Shown: positions 1 through 9,303 of the stretch, piece by piece
How positions within the stretch are numbered: position 1 is the stretch's first letter
Layout of the letters: every line of letters starts with the position of its first letter
Source: Salinibacterium sp. NK8237
GTDB taxonomy: Bacteria; Actinomycetota; Actinomycetes; Actinomycetales; Microbacteriaceae
DNA: 64,000 nucleotides
Reading direction: 5' to 3'
NCBI RefSeq assembly: GCF_015864955.1
Contig: NZ_JADYWE010000002.1
Span: 314,326 to 378,325, forward strand
The notes under the pieces: generated by a model
What the model was told of the DNA's origin: nothing
Seen by the model: only the letters and a program-made list of their open reading frames with translations
The model's database searches: none
Made by a program: the position numbers and the translations under genes

Positions 1-1239
1 CGGGATGCCGCAGAGCTGGGCGTGCAGTTCTACTCTCGCTCCGATTCCGGTCGTGCCGTTCGCCCCGAAATCACCGTGAACCTTGCCGCCGTCAACGCGC
101 GTCTCATGCGCCTTGCCCAGCAACAGTCAGACGACATGAAGTCGCAACTCATCAAGGCCGGCGTGCGCATCATCCACGGTGAAGGCCGCCTCGATGGCCC
201 CCAGCGACTTGTCGTCTCGACCGGCAAGGGCAAAGCGGGAACAGACTTCGATGAAGTGGATGCCGACACTGTTATTGTCTCGGTCGGTGCCCGCCCGCGC
301 GTGCTCGATTCCGCAATGCCCGATGGCAAGCGCATCCTCACCTGGACGCAGCTTTACACTCTTACCGAAACCCCCAAACACCTCATCGTGGTCGGTTCTG
401 GTGTCACCGGTGCCGAGTTTGCCTCGGCCTACACCGCGCTCGGCGCCAAAGTCACCCTGATTTCCTCGCGAGACCGCGTGCTGCCCGGGGAAGACGAAGA
501 TGCCGCCCGCGTTATCGAAGACGTGTTCAAGCGCAACGGTATGACCGTGCTCTCCAAGTCGCGGGCCGAATCGGTCACCACCACCAAAGATGGCGTGATT
601 GCGACGCTCAGCGACGGACGAACGGTCGAAGGCAGTCACTGCCTCATGGCCGTTGGTTCGCTGCCGAATACTGAAGGTCTTGGACTCGAAGAAGCTGGTG
701 TGCAACTGACCGAGTCTGGTCACATCCGCGTCAACCGGGTTGCCCGCACCTCAATGCCGTCGATTTATGCGGCCGGTGACTGTTCAGACTTCTTCCCGCT
801 CGCCTCGGTCGCTTCCATGCAGGGCCGCACCGCTGTATTCCACGCGATGGGCGACGGCGTGACTCCGATCGAACTGCGCAACGTGGCATCCAACATTTTC
901 ACTCAGCCTGAGATCGCTACCGTCGGCTGGTCGCAAAAACAGATCGAAGATGGGCTCGTTCAGGGCACGATCTACAAATTGCCGCTCGCCTCAAACCCGC
1001 GCGCCAAAATGATGGGCATCAAAGACGGCTTCGTGAAGCTCTTTGCTCGCACCGGCTCGGGCACGGTGATCGGTGGCGTGATCGTTGCCCCCAACGCTTC
1101 CGAGCTCATCGTCTCGATCGCGCTCGCGGTAGAGCACCGTCTCACCGTCGACCAAATGGCTCGCGCGTTCTCCGTGTACCCGTCACTGACGGGCAGCATT
1201 ACGGATGCCGCTCGCGCGATGCACGTCGTCGACCAGTAA
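1..1239 (+). CDS. lpdA: NAD(P)H-quinone dehydrogenase, LpdA type (5' end missing)
   Basis: Flavoprotein disulfide reductase fold. The reading frame is open to base 1, so the N-terminal FAD-binding GxGxxG segment and the CxxxxC-type region lie outside the window. Visible are the NAD(P)-binding motif VVGSGVTGAEFASAY, the second FAD motif YAAGDCSDFFPLAS, and a dimerisation domain ending in YPSLTGSITDAARAM. The closest family I know is the actinobacterial LpdA (Rv3303c type), which lacks lipoamide dehydrogenase activity and reduces quinones with NAD(P)H. In mycobacteria lpdA also sits beside a glpD gene, and glpD is 1.2 kb downstream here. It converges with the SorC-type regulator, with 9 bp between the stop codons. 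Role in quinone or redox balance is family inference. Confidence 0.88.
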   Translation, partial: RDAAELGVQFYSRSDSGRAVRPEITVNLAAVNARLMRLAQQQSDDMKSQLIKAGVRIIHGEGRLDGPQRLVVSTGKGKAGTDFDEVDADTVIVSVGARPRVLDSAMPDGKRILTWTQLYTLTETPKHLIVVGSGVTGAEFASAYTALGAKVTLISSRDRVLPGEDEDAARVIEDVFKRNGMTVLSKSRAESVTTTKDGVIATLSDGRTVEGSHCLMAVGSLPNTEGLGLEEAGVQLTESGHIRVNRVARTSMPSIYAAGDCSDFFPLASVASMQGRTAVFHAMGDGVTPIELRNVASNIFTQPEIATVGWSQKQIEDGLVQGTIYKLPLASNPRAKMMGIKDGFVKLFARTGSGTVIGGVIVAPNASELIVSIALAVEHRLTVDQMARAFSVYPSLTGSITDAARAMHVVDQ

Positions 1240-1248
1240 CAAGACGCC

Positions 1249-2241
1249 CTAAACGCCGATTTCTTTGTCGGATGCTGCGTCTTCTTTGAGTTCAAGAACG
1301 TGTTCGACGAGTTTCGTCGCGGTTTGTTCGTCGAGCACGAGGTCGGTGATGACGCCCGCCCGGAGCGCTGCAAGCAGCGGCACGACCTTGTTATCGCCCG
1401 CGACACCGCAGATGCGACGGGGGATAGAGCGCAGCTCCGCCGGGGTTGGGCCGGTTGCACGTGCGTTCATCGAGAGGTCTTGGTAGGTGCCGTCTTCTCG
1501 CAAGAAGATGGTGCAGACGTCGCCCACGATGCCTTCACGATCGAGCGTGGCGATGTCTTGGGGCTCGAGGTAGCCCGCGGAGTAGACATGACTGGGCACC
1601 TCGCCGGCGATGGCACCGATCGAGAAGAGCGCGATGTCGGCACGCCGCTGGTAGTCGAGCACGCGCACGATCGACCTCTCCGACCACATGGCGTTGCGAG
1701 TTTCTGCATAATCGAAGAAGGCGGGCACGGGGAAAAGGTGCACTTGGGCGTCGAAAGCGTCGCCGAAGCTGGCAATGAGGTTGCCCGCATATTCGACCCC
1801 TGAGGTGCGAACATTGGCGGCACCGTTGAGCTGCACTACCGCGCTTCCGCGAGTGGGCTTCTTGCCCAGGTACTTGGAGATTGCGGCCAAAGTTGTGCCC
1901 CAGGCGACCCCCATAATCATGTCGGAGTCGAACCAACTGGTGACTATTCTGGCGGTGGAGCGGGCGACCTGATCGAGCCGTTCCGCCTCATCCGCGAGGT
2001 CAGCAACAGGCACAACGTGGGTCTCGACGTCGAAGTAGCCCTCGATCTTTTTTGCGAGGCCTGGACCGCGCGTGGGAGTGGGGCGCAGCGTGATCTCGAC
2101 GAGACCACTGTCGCGGGCATCGCGGAGCAGCCGAGACACGCTTGAGCGTGACATATGCAGGTGGTTGGCGATGGCGTCCATCTTGATGTCTTGCAAGTAA
2201 TACATCGATGATGCCGACAGCATTGCCTCTTCGCGTTCCAT
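1249..2241 (-). CDS. SorC/DeoR-type sugar-binding transcriptional regulator
   Basis: About 330 residues, the usual length of SorC-family regulators. An N-terminal helix-turn-helix (about residues 15-45, with MDAIANHLHMSRSSVSRLL) is followed by the sugar-phosphate-binding effector domain (GVAWGTTLAAI, VQLNGA, and a C-terminal GVAGDNKVVPLLAALRAG). An ATG three codons upstream (2250) is possible, but the AAGG at 2251-2254 touches that codon and is 9 nt from the ATG at 2241, so 2241 is preferred. It is divergent from glpD-glpK, so control of glycerol or polyol use is likely but inferred. A perfect palindrome lies just upstream of its start. The ligand is unknown. Confidence 0.85.
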   Translation of the reverse strand: MEREEAMLSASSMYYLQDIKMDAIANHLHMSRSSVSRLLRDARDSGLVEITLRPTPTRGPGLAKKIEGYFDVETHVVPVADLADEAERLDQVARSTARIVTSWFDSDMIMGVAWGTTLAAISKYLGKKPTRGSAVVQLNGAANVRTSGVEYAGNLIASFGDAFDAQVHLFPVPAFFDYAETRNAMWSERSIVRVLDYQRRADIALFSIGAIAGEVPSHVYSAGYLEPQDIATLDREGIVGDVCTIFLREDGTYQDLSMNARATGPTPAELRSIPRRICGVAGDNKVVPLLAALRAGVITDLVLDEQTATKLVEHVLELKEDAASDKEIGV

Positions 2242-2253
2242 GCTGTCCATCCT

Positions 2254-2267
2254 TGCACGTTCGTGCA
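2254..2267. promoter_or_regulatory. Palindrome upstream of the SorC gene, candidate operator
   Basis: TGCACG-TT-CGTGCA is a perfect 14-bp inverted repeat in the divergent region between the SorC-type regulator and glpD, only 12 bp from the regulator's start codon. Its place fits autoregulation. Binding is inferred, not shown. Confidence 0.4.
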
Positions 2268-2390
2268 GATGTGATGCTCAGTTTGTCATTCGCTATGAGA
2301 AAAGTAATACGCTGCTGAAAGTGACTCGTGAACGACGATTCGCAGCCGCCGCTGGCGGAACCACCACCACACGTGAAAAGAGTTTTGTTC

Positions 2391-4166
2391 ATGGTTGATC
2401 AGTCCCTGACCCGCGAAACCCGCGACAGTGCTATCCAGCGGCTCGTTGATAGTGTGCAGCCTGGTCACGAGCTCGATGTGCTCGTCATCGGTGGTGGAAT
2501 CACCGGCGCCGGAATCGCCTTGGATGCCGCAACCCGCGGACTCGACACCGTCGTTGTCGAAGCTCAAGACTGGGCCGCTGGATCCTCCAGCCGCGCCAGC
2601 AAACTTATCCACGGCGGACTGCGTTACCTGCAGATGCTCGACTTCAAGCTTGTGCACGAAGCGCTAACCGAACGCGATCTGCTGCTGACCAACGTGGCAC
2701 CGCACCTCGTGCGCCCACTGCCCTTCCTCTACCCACTGCGTCACCACGTGTGGGAGCGCGCCTTCGTCGGTGCCGGTATTGCCCTCTATGACGTGCTCGC
2801 TTCTGTCACTGTCAAGAGCACCACGGGTAAGCGAAGCGTTCCCTGGCACCGCCACCTCTCGCGCAAGCAACTCGCAGCGCGTTTTCCCGGTCTCGCCCAC
2901 GACGCCGCGGTTGGCGCGATTGAGTACTGGGACGCCAACGTCGATGACGCTCGCTATGTTGTGAGCGTTATTCGCACTGCCTCTGCCCACGGCGCAGCAG
3001 CGGCCAGCCGCGTCCAGGTAATCGAAATCACTCAGAATGATCAGGGCGTCGTCGACGGTGCCGTCATGATCGACCTCGAAACCGGAAAGACCTTCCCGGT
3101 GCGCGCCAAAGCCGTCATCAACTCCACGGGCGTGTGGACCGGCGAGACTCAAGAGCTCGCCCACGAAACAGGCGGCCTCACTGTGCTGGCCTCCAAGGGC
3201 ATCCATATTGTTGTTCCCCGTGAACGTATCAAGGGCGAAGCTGGACTGATCTTGCAGACGTCCAAGAGCGTGCTCTTCGTGATCCCGTGGTCACGCTACT
3301 GGGTGATTGGCACCACAGACACCCCGTGGAAAGAGAACCTGCTGAACCCGACGGCCACCGCCGACGACATTGACTACGTCATTGCAGAAGCCAATGCAGT
3401 GCTCGCTAACCCCATCGACCGCACCGACGTGATCGGCACGTGGGCGGGCCTTCGCCCTCTGCTGCAGCCTGGCACGATGGAAGGCACTAACTCGGCCAAG
3501 GTGTCGCGCGAGCACACTGTTGCGTCGCCCATCCCTGGTCTCACCGTGATCGCCGGCGGAAAGTTCACCACCTACCGCGTGATGGCCAAAGACGCTGTTG
3601 ACTTCGCGCTCGGCAAGGAAGCAGCCAAGGCAAACCCCTCGAGCACCGCCACTGTGGCATTGCTCGGTGCCGACGGCCTCGACGCGGCGCGCGCCAACAC
3701 TCACGAACTCAGTGAGCGCTTCGGCTGGAGCGATCAGATGATCGACCACCTGCTACACCGCTACGGCGCAAACATCTCCGAAATTGCGGCGATGGCAGAC
3801 GCCGACCCGGCAATGGGCAAGCCACTCGAGCACGCCTCCGCCTACCTTCGTGCCGAGATCGCCTATGCGATCACCCACGAGGGAGCGCTGCACCTCGAGG
3901 ACCTCATGACGCGACGCACTCGCATGAACTACGAGTACCTCAACGAGGCAATGGACGCGGTTCCTGAAGTGGCAGGCATTGCCGCAGCACTTCTTGGCTG
4001 GGACGAACAGACCACCGCCCACGAGGTAGCGGTCTACCACCAGATGGCGGATGCCGTTGCGGCCGCTGCGCTCACTCGCAACGACGAGAGTGCATCAATG
4101 GTGCGCGAAGCAGCCCCGCAAATCGTGCCGCTCGTTACCCCGCCTGCAGCACTCGAATCGAAGTAG
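2391..4166 (+). CDS. glpD: Glycerol-3-phosphate dehydrogenase (FAD-dependent)
   Basis: Oxidises sn-glycerol 3-phosphate to dihydroxyacetone phosphate and passes electrons to the quinone pool at the membrane. 591 residues from the ATG at 2391. The open frame extends upstream to 2328, but GAAAAGAG at 2374-2381 gives a ribosome site for 2391, and known GlpD proteins begin near here. Visible: Rossmann FAD motif DVLVIGGGITGAGIALDAATRG, the SSRASKLIHGGLRYL segment, TTDTPW, GGKFTTYR near the end of the DAO domain, and a C-terminal DAO_C domain (LHLEDLMTRRTRM). glpK follows after 69 bp, so the two are probably co-transcribed and controlled by the divergent SorC-type regulator. Confidence 0.95.
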   Translation: MVDQSLTRETRDSAIQRLVDSVQPGHELDVLVIGGGITGAGIALDAATRGLDTVVVEAQDWAAGSSSRASKLIHGGLRYLQMLDFKLVHEALTERDLLLTNVAPHLVRPLPFLYPLRHHVWERAFVGAGIALYDVLASVTVKSTTGKRSVPWHRHLSRKQLAARFPGLAHDAAVGAIEYWDANVDDARYVVSVIRTASAHGAAAASRVQVIEITQNDQGVVDGAVMIDLETGKTFPVRAKAVINSTGVWTGETQELAHETGGLTVLASKGIHIVVPRERIKGEAGLILQTSKSVLFVIPWSRYWVIGTTDTPWKENLLNPTATADDIDYVIAEANAVLANPIDRTDVIGTWAGLRPLLQPGTMEGTNSAKVSREHTVASPIPGLTVIAGGKFTTYRVMAKDAVDFALGKEAAKANPSSTATVALLGADGLDAARANTHELSERFGWSDQMIDHLLHRYGANISEIAAMADADPAMGKPLEHASAYLRAEIAYAITHEGALHLEDLMTRRTRMNYEYLNEAMDAVPEVAGIAAALLGWDEQTTAHEVAVYHQMADAVAAAALTRNDESASMVREAAPQIVPLVTPPAALESK

Positions 4167-4235
4167 CCGCACTACTCATATCGGGCACGAAACTGCCTCA
4201 TCGAAGCACCGACGATCAATGGAGATACGCCAAAA

Positions 4236-5753
4236 ATGACCCAGTACATTTTGTCAATTGACCAGGGAACGACGAGCTCGCGCTCGATTATCTTTGATCA
4301 TGACGCGCGTATCGTTTCGAGCGGGCAGCTTGAGCACGAGCAGATTTTTCCGCGCGCTGGCTGGGTCGAGCATGACCCGATTGAGATCTGGAACAATGTT
4401 CGCGAGACGGTAGGTCTCTCGCTGGCTCGCGCCAATCTCACGTACCAAGATATTGCCGCGGTCGGCATTACTAACCAGCGCGAAACCACTGTTGTGTGGA
4501 ACAAGCTCACGGGCAAGCCCGTCACGAACGCCATTGTGTGGCAAGACACGCGAACTCAGCACATCGTGAACGAACTCGCTGGCGCCGAGGGTCTCGAGAA
4601 GTACAAAGCCATCACCGGGCTCCCACTCGCGACGTACTTTGCTGGCCCGAAGGTCACGTGGATTTTGCGTTACATTGACGGCGCACAGGAAGCGGCCGAC
4701 CGTGGCGAATTGCTCTTCGGAACCATCGACACGTGGCTGCTCTGGAACCTCACCGGCGGTATCGATGGGGGAGTGCACGCTACGGACGTGACCAATGCCT
4801 CCCGCACCATGCTGATGGATCTCGACACCCTGCAGTGGCGCGAGGATATCGCCGCTGACATGGGCATCCCGCTGTCAATGCTGCCCGAGATTCGTTCCTC
4901 GAGCGAGAATTTCGGCCCCTGCCGCCACCACGGTTCTCTTCCCGGTGTTCCCATCGCGGGCATCCTAGGTGACCAGCAAGCTGCGACTTTTGGGCAGGCC
5001 TGCTTCAGCGAAGGAATGGCCAAGAACACCTACGGCACCGGAAGTTTTTTGCTGCTCAACACCGGCACCAAGCGCGTGCACAGCAACAACGGCCTCATCA
5101 CGACCGTCTGCTACAAAATCGGTGACGCCGCACCGGTCTATGCGCTTGAAGGATCCATCGCCGTCACCGGATCGCTCGTGCAGTGGTTGCGGGACAACCT
5201 CGGCATGTTCTCCGACGCCCCCGATATCGAACGTCTCGCTCTCGAAGTCGAAGACAACGGTGGCGCCTACTTCGTGCCGGCCTTCTCCGGACTCTTCGCC
5301 CCCTACTGGCGACCGGATGCTCGGGGAGCACTTCTCGGACTCACTCGCTATGTCACCAAGAATCACATCGCTCGCGCCGCGCTCGAAGCCACTGCGTACC
5401 AAACGCGTGAGGTCATGGACGCCATGAACGCGGATGCCGGAGTCGACCTCGCCGAGCTCCGCGTCGACGGCGGCATGGTGGCCAACGAACTTCTCATGCA
5501 GTTTCAGGCTGATCAGTTGGGCGTGGACGTCATCCGCCCCCGCATCACCGAAACGACCGCCCTCGGCGCTGCATTCGCCGCCGGGATCGCTGTCGGTTTT
5601 TGGGACAGTGAGCAGGATGTGCTGTCGACCTGGAACGAAGACAAGCGATGGAAGCCGCAGATGGCTCGTCTCGAAAGAGATCAGCTGTATCGCAACTGGA
5701 AAAAAGCGGTAACCAAGACCATGGGCTGGGTTGATGAGGACGTGGAGACCTAA
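4236..5753 (+). CDS. glpK: Glycerol kinase
   Basis: Phosphorylates glycerol with ATP to sn-glycerol 3-phosphate, the substrate of GlpD. 505 residues, the normal length for GlpK. FGGY-family N-domain begins [18 protein letters not shown]. Substrate-site segments NQRETTVVW and WQDTRT are present, as is the ATP-domain signature [22 protein letters not shown] ribosome site lies about 10 bp before the ATG. No glycerol facilitator (glpF) gene is next to it, so glycerol entry must be encoded elsewhere or occur by diffusion. A small GC hairpin directly follows the stop codon. Confidence 0.96.
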   Translation: MTQYILSIDQGTTSSRSIIFDHDARIVSSGQLEHEQIFPRAGWVEHDPIEIWNNVRETVGLSLARANLTYQDIAAVGITNQRETTVVWNKLTGKPVTNAIVWQDTRTQHIVNELAGAEGLEKYKAITGLPLATYFAGPKVTWILRYIDGAQEAADRGELLFGTIDTWLLWNLTGGIDGGVHATDVTNASRTMLMDLDTLQWREDIAADMGIPLSMLPEIRSSSENFGPCRHHGSLPGVPIAGILGDQQAATFGQACFSEGMAKNTYGTGSFLLLNTGTKRVHSNNGLITTVCYKIGDAAPVYALEGSIAVTGSLVQWLRDNLGMFSDAPDIERLALEVEDNGGAYFVPAFSGLFAPYWRPDARGALLGLTRYVTKNHIARAALEATAYQTREVMDAMNADAGVDLAELRVDGGMVANELLMQFQADQLGVDVIRPRITETTALGAAFAAGIAVGFWDSEQDVLSTWNEDKRWKPQMARLERDQLYRNWKKAVTKTMGWVDEDVET

Positions 5754-5754
5754 A

Positions 5755-5768
5755 CCGCCATCTGGCGG
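5755..5768 (+). terminator. Small GC hairpin after glpK
   Basis: CCGCCA-TC-TGGCGG starts 2 bp after the glpK stop. There is no T-run behind it, so it is a weak terminator candidate or an mRNA 3'-end stabiliser. Confidence 0.35.
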
Positions 5769-5854
5769 GTTCACCTGTCGCGATGCCGGAATAGCGGATG
5801 CGCGACTACGGTTTCGGCTAGGGACGCGATCGGCGTCTCAGCGAAAGGGAGCTC

Positions 5855-6895
5855 GTGAATAAGCAGGTTCAGTTTGGACTCGGCACATTTGGCGACGTCA
5901 CAGTAGATGAAAATGGCGCGCCGCTCAGCCAGGCGCAAGTCATCCGCAACGTTGTCGCTGAGGGAGTGCTGGCTGACAAGCTCGGCATTGATTATTTCGG
6001 CGTTGGCGAGCATCACCGCGACGATTTCGCAATCACCGCTCCCGAGACCGTGCTCGGCGCGCTTGCTGCCGCAACCACGAACATCCAGCTGGGCTCGGCC
6101 GTCACAGTCTTGAGCTCTGATGACCCCGTGCGCGTCTATGAACGTTTTGCCACCGTGGATGCCCTGTCGAATGGCCGCGCGGAAATCATCCTCGGTCGCG
6201 GCTCTTTCACCGAATCGTTCCCGCTCTTCGGCTACAACCTCGCTGACTACGAAACCCTGTTCTCCGAAAAGCTTGATCTCTTCTCCGAGCTCATCAAGGA
6301 GGAGCCGGTCACGTGGTCAGGCACCCTGCGTGCTGGCCTGAAGAACCAAGAAGTCTTTCCGCGCACCGAATCCGGCTCTCTCAAGACTTGGATCGGTGTC
6401 GGCGGAAGCCCCGAGTCCGTCGTGCGGGCAGCCCGCTACGGGATGCCGTTGGTGCTGGCCATCATCGGCGGCCAGCCCGAAAGGTTTGCGCCCTACGCGC
6501 AGCTCTTCCACAACGCGCTGGCCGAGTTGGGGCAACCCGACCTGCCGATCGCTGTGCACTCGCCCGGCTACATCACTGACTCCGACGACAAGGTCGTTGA
6601 GGAGATGTGGCCGCACTACAAGACGATGCGCGACCGCATCGGTCGCGATCGCGGCTGGCCCGAGTCGAGCGTCGATGAATTCATCGGCGAAGTGCGGCAC
6701 GGCTCCATGTACGCCGGATCGCCGGAAACCGTAGCGCAGAAGATAGCGAACACTATCTCTGCCCTCGGCATCCAGCGATTCGACATGAAGTACAGCGCGG
6801 GAACCCTGCCTCACGAACGCATGATGCGCAGTATTGAGTTGTATGCCACCGAGGTCATTCCCCGGGTGCGGGAACTGCTGGCGGAGAAGGCCTAG
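5855..6895 (+). CDS. LLM-class flavin-dependent oxidoreductase
   Basis: 346 residues of the luciferase-like monooxygenase family (TIM barrel, FMNH2 or F420 cofactor). Visible: FGLGTFGDV at the N-terminus, YFGVGEHHRDDFAITAPE, the LGSAVTVLSSDDPVRVYE region and GRAEIILGRGSFTESFPLFG. The GTG start at 5855 has GAAAGGGAG a few bases upstream. These enzymes oxidise varied substrates, and the target cannot be read from the sequence. It lies alone after glpK and converges with the DUF4349 gene, the two stop codons overlapping at 6892-6895. Confidence 0.88.
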   Translation: MNKQVQFGLGTFGDVTVDENGAPLSQAQVIRNVVAEGVLADKLGIDYFGVGEHHRDDFAITAPETVLGALAAATTNIQLGSAVTVLSSDDPVRVYERFATVDALSNGRAEIILGRGSFTESFPLFGYNLADYETLFSEKLDLFSELIKEEPVTWSGTLRAGLKNQEVFPRTESGSLKTWIGVGGSPESVVRAARYGMPLVLAIIGGQPERFAPYAQLFHNALAELGQPDLPIAVHSPGYITDSDDKVVEEMWPHYKTMRDRIGRDRGWPESSVDEFIGEVRHGSMYAGSPETVAQKIANTISALGIQRFDMKYSAGTLPHERMMRSIELYATEVIPRVRELLAEKA

Positions 6896-7842
6896 TCCAC
6901 CTTCGGCTCCTCAGCAGGCGCCTCGACAGGATCCGGGGCGGCCGGGAGCGTTGTGGCAGCCTCCGGGCTGACCCGACGGGTGCGGAGGGCGAATCGCACG
7001 ATCATCACGACGATCGCGGCGATGATGGCGAGGAAGACGATCCACGGGAGCAGGACGCCCACGAGCATCAGCAGTCCGGAGAAGAACGCGACGAGCGCTG
7101 TCCAACCCGCACTGAGTCCGTCAAAGAAGTTGCCGGGCTCGACACTCGGCGCTTCGGGTTCAGAAACCAGACTGAGTGTCAGCGTGGACATCGCGACTTG
7201 ATCGTCGAGGTATCGTTTTTGCGACTTCAGGCTCTCCAACTCGCCCTGGCGACTCGAGATTGCAGTTTCCAACTGAATGAGCGTGTCGGTGTTCTCTGCC
7301 GTAGTGAGCAGGGCGAGCAGGCGGTCGACGGACGCCTCAAGTGCGGTGATGCGAGCCTCAAGGTCGCGCGATTCCATCGTGACGTCGACCGCGTTGGTCG
7401 ATACCTCCTGCAATTCGCCGAGATCCTTGAACTTCTCGAGAGTGACAGTGAGATCGGATGTCGGAATGCGCAACGTCAGCGTCGAACTTGCGCCGTTGTG
7501 CTCTGACGCTGCGTATTCGTTACGACCATCGACGCGCCCGCCGACGGCTTCAGTGATGCGGATTGCCTCCGCGGTTGCGTCCTCCGGAGTCTCCACGACA
7601 ACAGACATGTAGCCCGTCGTGATGACCTCGCGGCTGATGTCCGATTCGCTTACTAGTGCGCCGTCGGCGGCGGGTGCGCCCTGCTCCTGCGCGGTCGAGT
7701 CGCCGGAGCTTCCGGCATCCACTTGATCCACAAGAAACTCTTGCGACTCACTCGTAGATGTGTCGCTCATCCCTGCCGAACATCCCGACAGGGTCAGAGC
7801 GGAAAGTGCCAATGCTGTGGTGATGAATAGTGTGCGCCTCAT
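6892..7842 (-). CDS. DUF4349 membrane-anchored lipoprotein
   Basis: About 316 residues. The N-terminus MRRTLFITTALALSALTLSGC is a lipoprotein signal with lipobox LSGC. It is followed by a Ser/Thr/Gln/Asp-rich stretch and the DUF4349 domain (REVITTGYMSVVVETPEDA, GGRVDGRNEY, LTLRIPTSDL), then a predicted coiled coil (ESRDLEARITALEASVDRL), and near the C-terminus a hydrophobic segment (LMLVGVLLPWIVFLAIIAAI) with a basic cytoplasmic tail. Two upstream in-frame ATGs (7866, 7851) are possible, but the signal peptide is best read from 7842. Function is unknown; the domain is widespread in bacterial envelope proteins. Confidence 0.82.
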   Translation of the reverse strand: MRRTLFITTALALSALTLSGCSAGMSDTSTSESQEFLVDQVDAGSSGDSTAQEQGAPAADGALVSESDISREVITTGYMSVVVETPEDATAEAIRITEAVGGRVDGRNEYAASEHNGASSTLTLRIPTSDLTVTLEKFKDLGELQEVSTNAVDVTMESRDLEARITALEASVDRLLALLTTAENTDTLIQLETAISSRQGELESLKSQKRYLDDQVAMSTLTLSLVSEPEAPSVEPGNFFDGLSAGWTALVAFFSGLLMLVGVLLPWIVFLAIIAAIVVMIVRFALRTRRVSPEAATTLPAAPDPVEAPAEEPKVD

Positions 7843-8085
7843 GGTTTCCATGGTGGGCTGAACCATGGCGAAAAACTACCCAACGTTTGTCACGATTCGG
7901 GCGTCACACCCGGATTGTTATCGTGCGGCGAGTGAGTAACGCTTGATCGTGACCTTGACGTCATCTGGGAGCAATCTTGGTGTTCCATGGAAAAAGGGAA
8001 TCCGCTCTCGCAGCGTGGGTATCGTGAAATAGTGCCTCGACAAGGGGCAACAGAAAGACACGGATTACCAACACAAGGAGCAATC

Positions 8086-8298
8086 ATGGGTCTCATCGAT
8101 AACGCAAAAGATGCCGGCGAAGCCACTGCCAAGAAGGTAGGCGAATTCGTCGATGACACCAAGGAACGCGTCAGCGACGCCGCCGATCAGGCGCAGGCGG
8201 ATGCTGAAGTTTCGAAGGCACAAGCAGACCTTGAACGTGCGAAAGCCGAGAGCGAAGCCACGAAAGCGAAAAACGAATATAAAGAAGACCTTCGCTAA
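8086..8298 (+). CDS. Small highly charged helical protein, stress-protein-like
   Basis: 70 residues, preceded by AAGGAG 6-7 bp before the ATG; the frame is open further upstream (to 7987), but this start is the best supported. It is almost wholly Ala, Lys, Glu, Asp and Gln with no cysteine or aromatic core apart from one Phe and one Tyr (MGLIDNAKDAGEATAKK; AKAESEATKAKNEYKEDL), which predicts amphipathic helix or disorder. It resembles CsbD/LEA-type small stress proteins in composition, not clearly in sequence. A GGGTAT at 8017-8022 looks like a -10 of SigB/SigF-type sigma factors, but I found no matching -35, so this is only a hint. Confidence 0.65.
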   Translation: MGLIDNAKDAGEATAKKVGEFVDDTKERVSDAADQAQADAEVSKAQADLERAKAESEATKAKNEYKEDLR

Positions 8299-8348
8299 TG
8301 TGTGCTCTGGTCCCGCATCCGCCCCTCTAGGGCTGTGATACTAGGGCC

Positions 8349-9176
8349 ATGAACTTATGGGGCGCACTTCGACGCAGAATCCTGCCGTCGCGAGCACCCC
8401 TCCTGAACATCGCCGCGGATGAGGGCGATGGTCCCGTGATTATCTTCCTTCACGGAATCGCCTCATCGGCGGCGACGTTCGCGCACGTCATCCCGCAGCT
8501 GTCGGACCACTACCGCTGCATCTCGTTCGATCTGTTGGGCTTTGGGGAATCACCAAGCCCCGCTGACTCGAACTACACGATCGAAGATCACGTCGATTCA
8601 ATCCGTGCCACGATCCACTCTCTTAAACTGGATGCCCCCTTCATCTTGGTAGGGCACTCTCTCGGAAGTCTTCTCGCGGCCCGCTATGCCGCAGCCCACC
8701 CGAGCAAAGTGAGCAGGCTCGTGCTGGTGAGCCCACCCATCTACGTTCCGCCGAATCAGATCGGCGACCCTCTTATACGTGCCCGAGTCGGCGCCTACAT
8801 GCGGGCGTACGAATTCTTGCGGACAAACAAAGAGTTCACCATGAACACTGTCGACACTCTTCGTCGACTCTTTCAACTCGATGACATTCTCGATGTCTCA
8901 GAGCACAATTGGCGGGCATTCGGGCTGAGCCTTCAGAACTGTATCGAGACACAAACCACCGTGAGTGACATCGCCGCAGTGCGCGTGCCCATCGACGTTG
9001 TCTACGGTTCACTCGACCAATTCATAGCGCCGGGCACCATGCGCATCATCGAACAGATGAGGCACGTCACCATGCACCGGGTCGAGGCGAATGATCACCT
9101 CGTGCGCAAACGTCTCGCCAAGCGGTTGGTCGCCGTGCTTGACGCGGGACATGAGCTTGCAGAGAAGCAGCGTTAG
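8349..9176 (+). CDS. Alpha/beta-fold hydrolase
   Basis: 275 residues. The fold's oxyanion segment FLHGIASSAATF, the nucleophile elbow GHSLGS (Ser104), the acid segment YGSLDQFIAPG (likely Asp) and the late ANDHLVRKR (likely His) give a complete triad. The cap region between the elbow and the acid is short to medium, as in esterases and haloalkane or epoxide-type hydrolases. No signal peptide, so cytoplasmic. It lies 50 bp after the small charged protein on the same strand. The ribosome site before ATG 8349 is weak. Substrate unknown. Confidence 0.85.
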   Translation: MNLWGALRRRILPSRAPLLNIAADEGDGPVIIFLHGIASSAATFAHVIPQLSDHYRCISFDLLGFGESPSPADSNYTIEDHVDSIRATIHSLKLDAPFILVGHSLGSLLAARYAAAHPSKVSRLVLVSPPIYVPPNQIGDPLIRARVGAYMRAYEFLRTNKEFTMNTVDTLRRLFQLDDILDVSEHNWRAFGLSLQNCIETQTTVSDIAAVRVPIDVVYGSLDQFIAPGTMRIIEQMRHVTMHRVEANDHLVRKRLAKRLVAVLDAGHELAEKQR

Positions 9177-9204
9177 CCTGCGCTAGATCGGCAGCGAGCC
9201 AGCG

Positions 9205-9242
9205 CAGCAGCACTTCAGGACAGCAGCACTTCAGTACAGCAG
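9205..9242. repeat. Short tandem repeat (16-bp unit)
   Basis: The unit CAGCAGCACTTCAGGA occurs at 9205-9220 and 9221-9236 (the second ending GTA), with a third CAGCAG at 9237. It lies in the 127-bp gap before the FAD monooxygenase. No function is evident. Confidence 0.6.
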
Positions 9243-9303
9243 CGAAGTCGCGAGTCACTGGGCAGTGGGGGAGTACCGTTGGAGGGCAACGGAGGGAAGT
9301 CTC

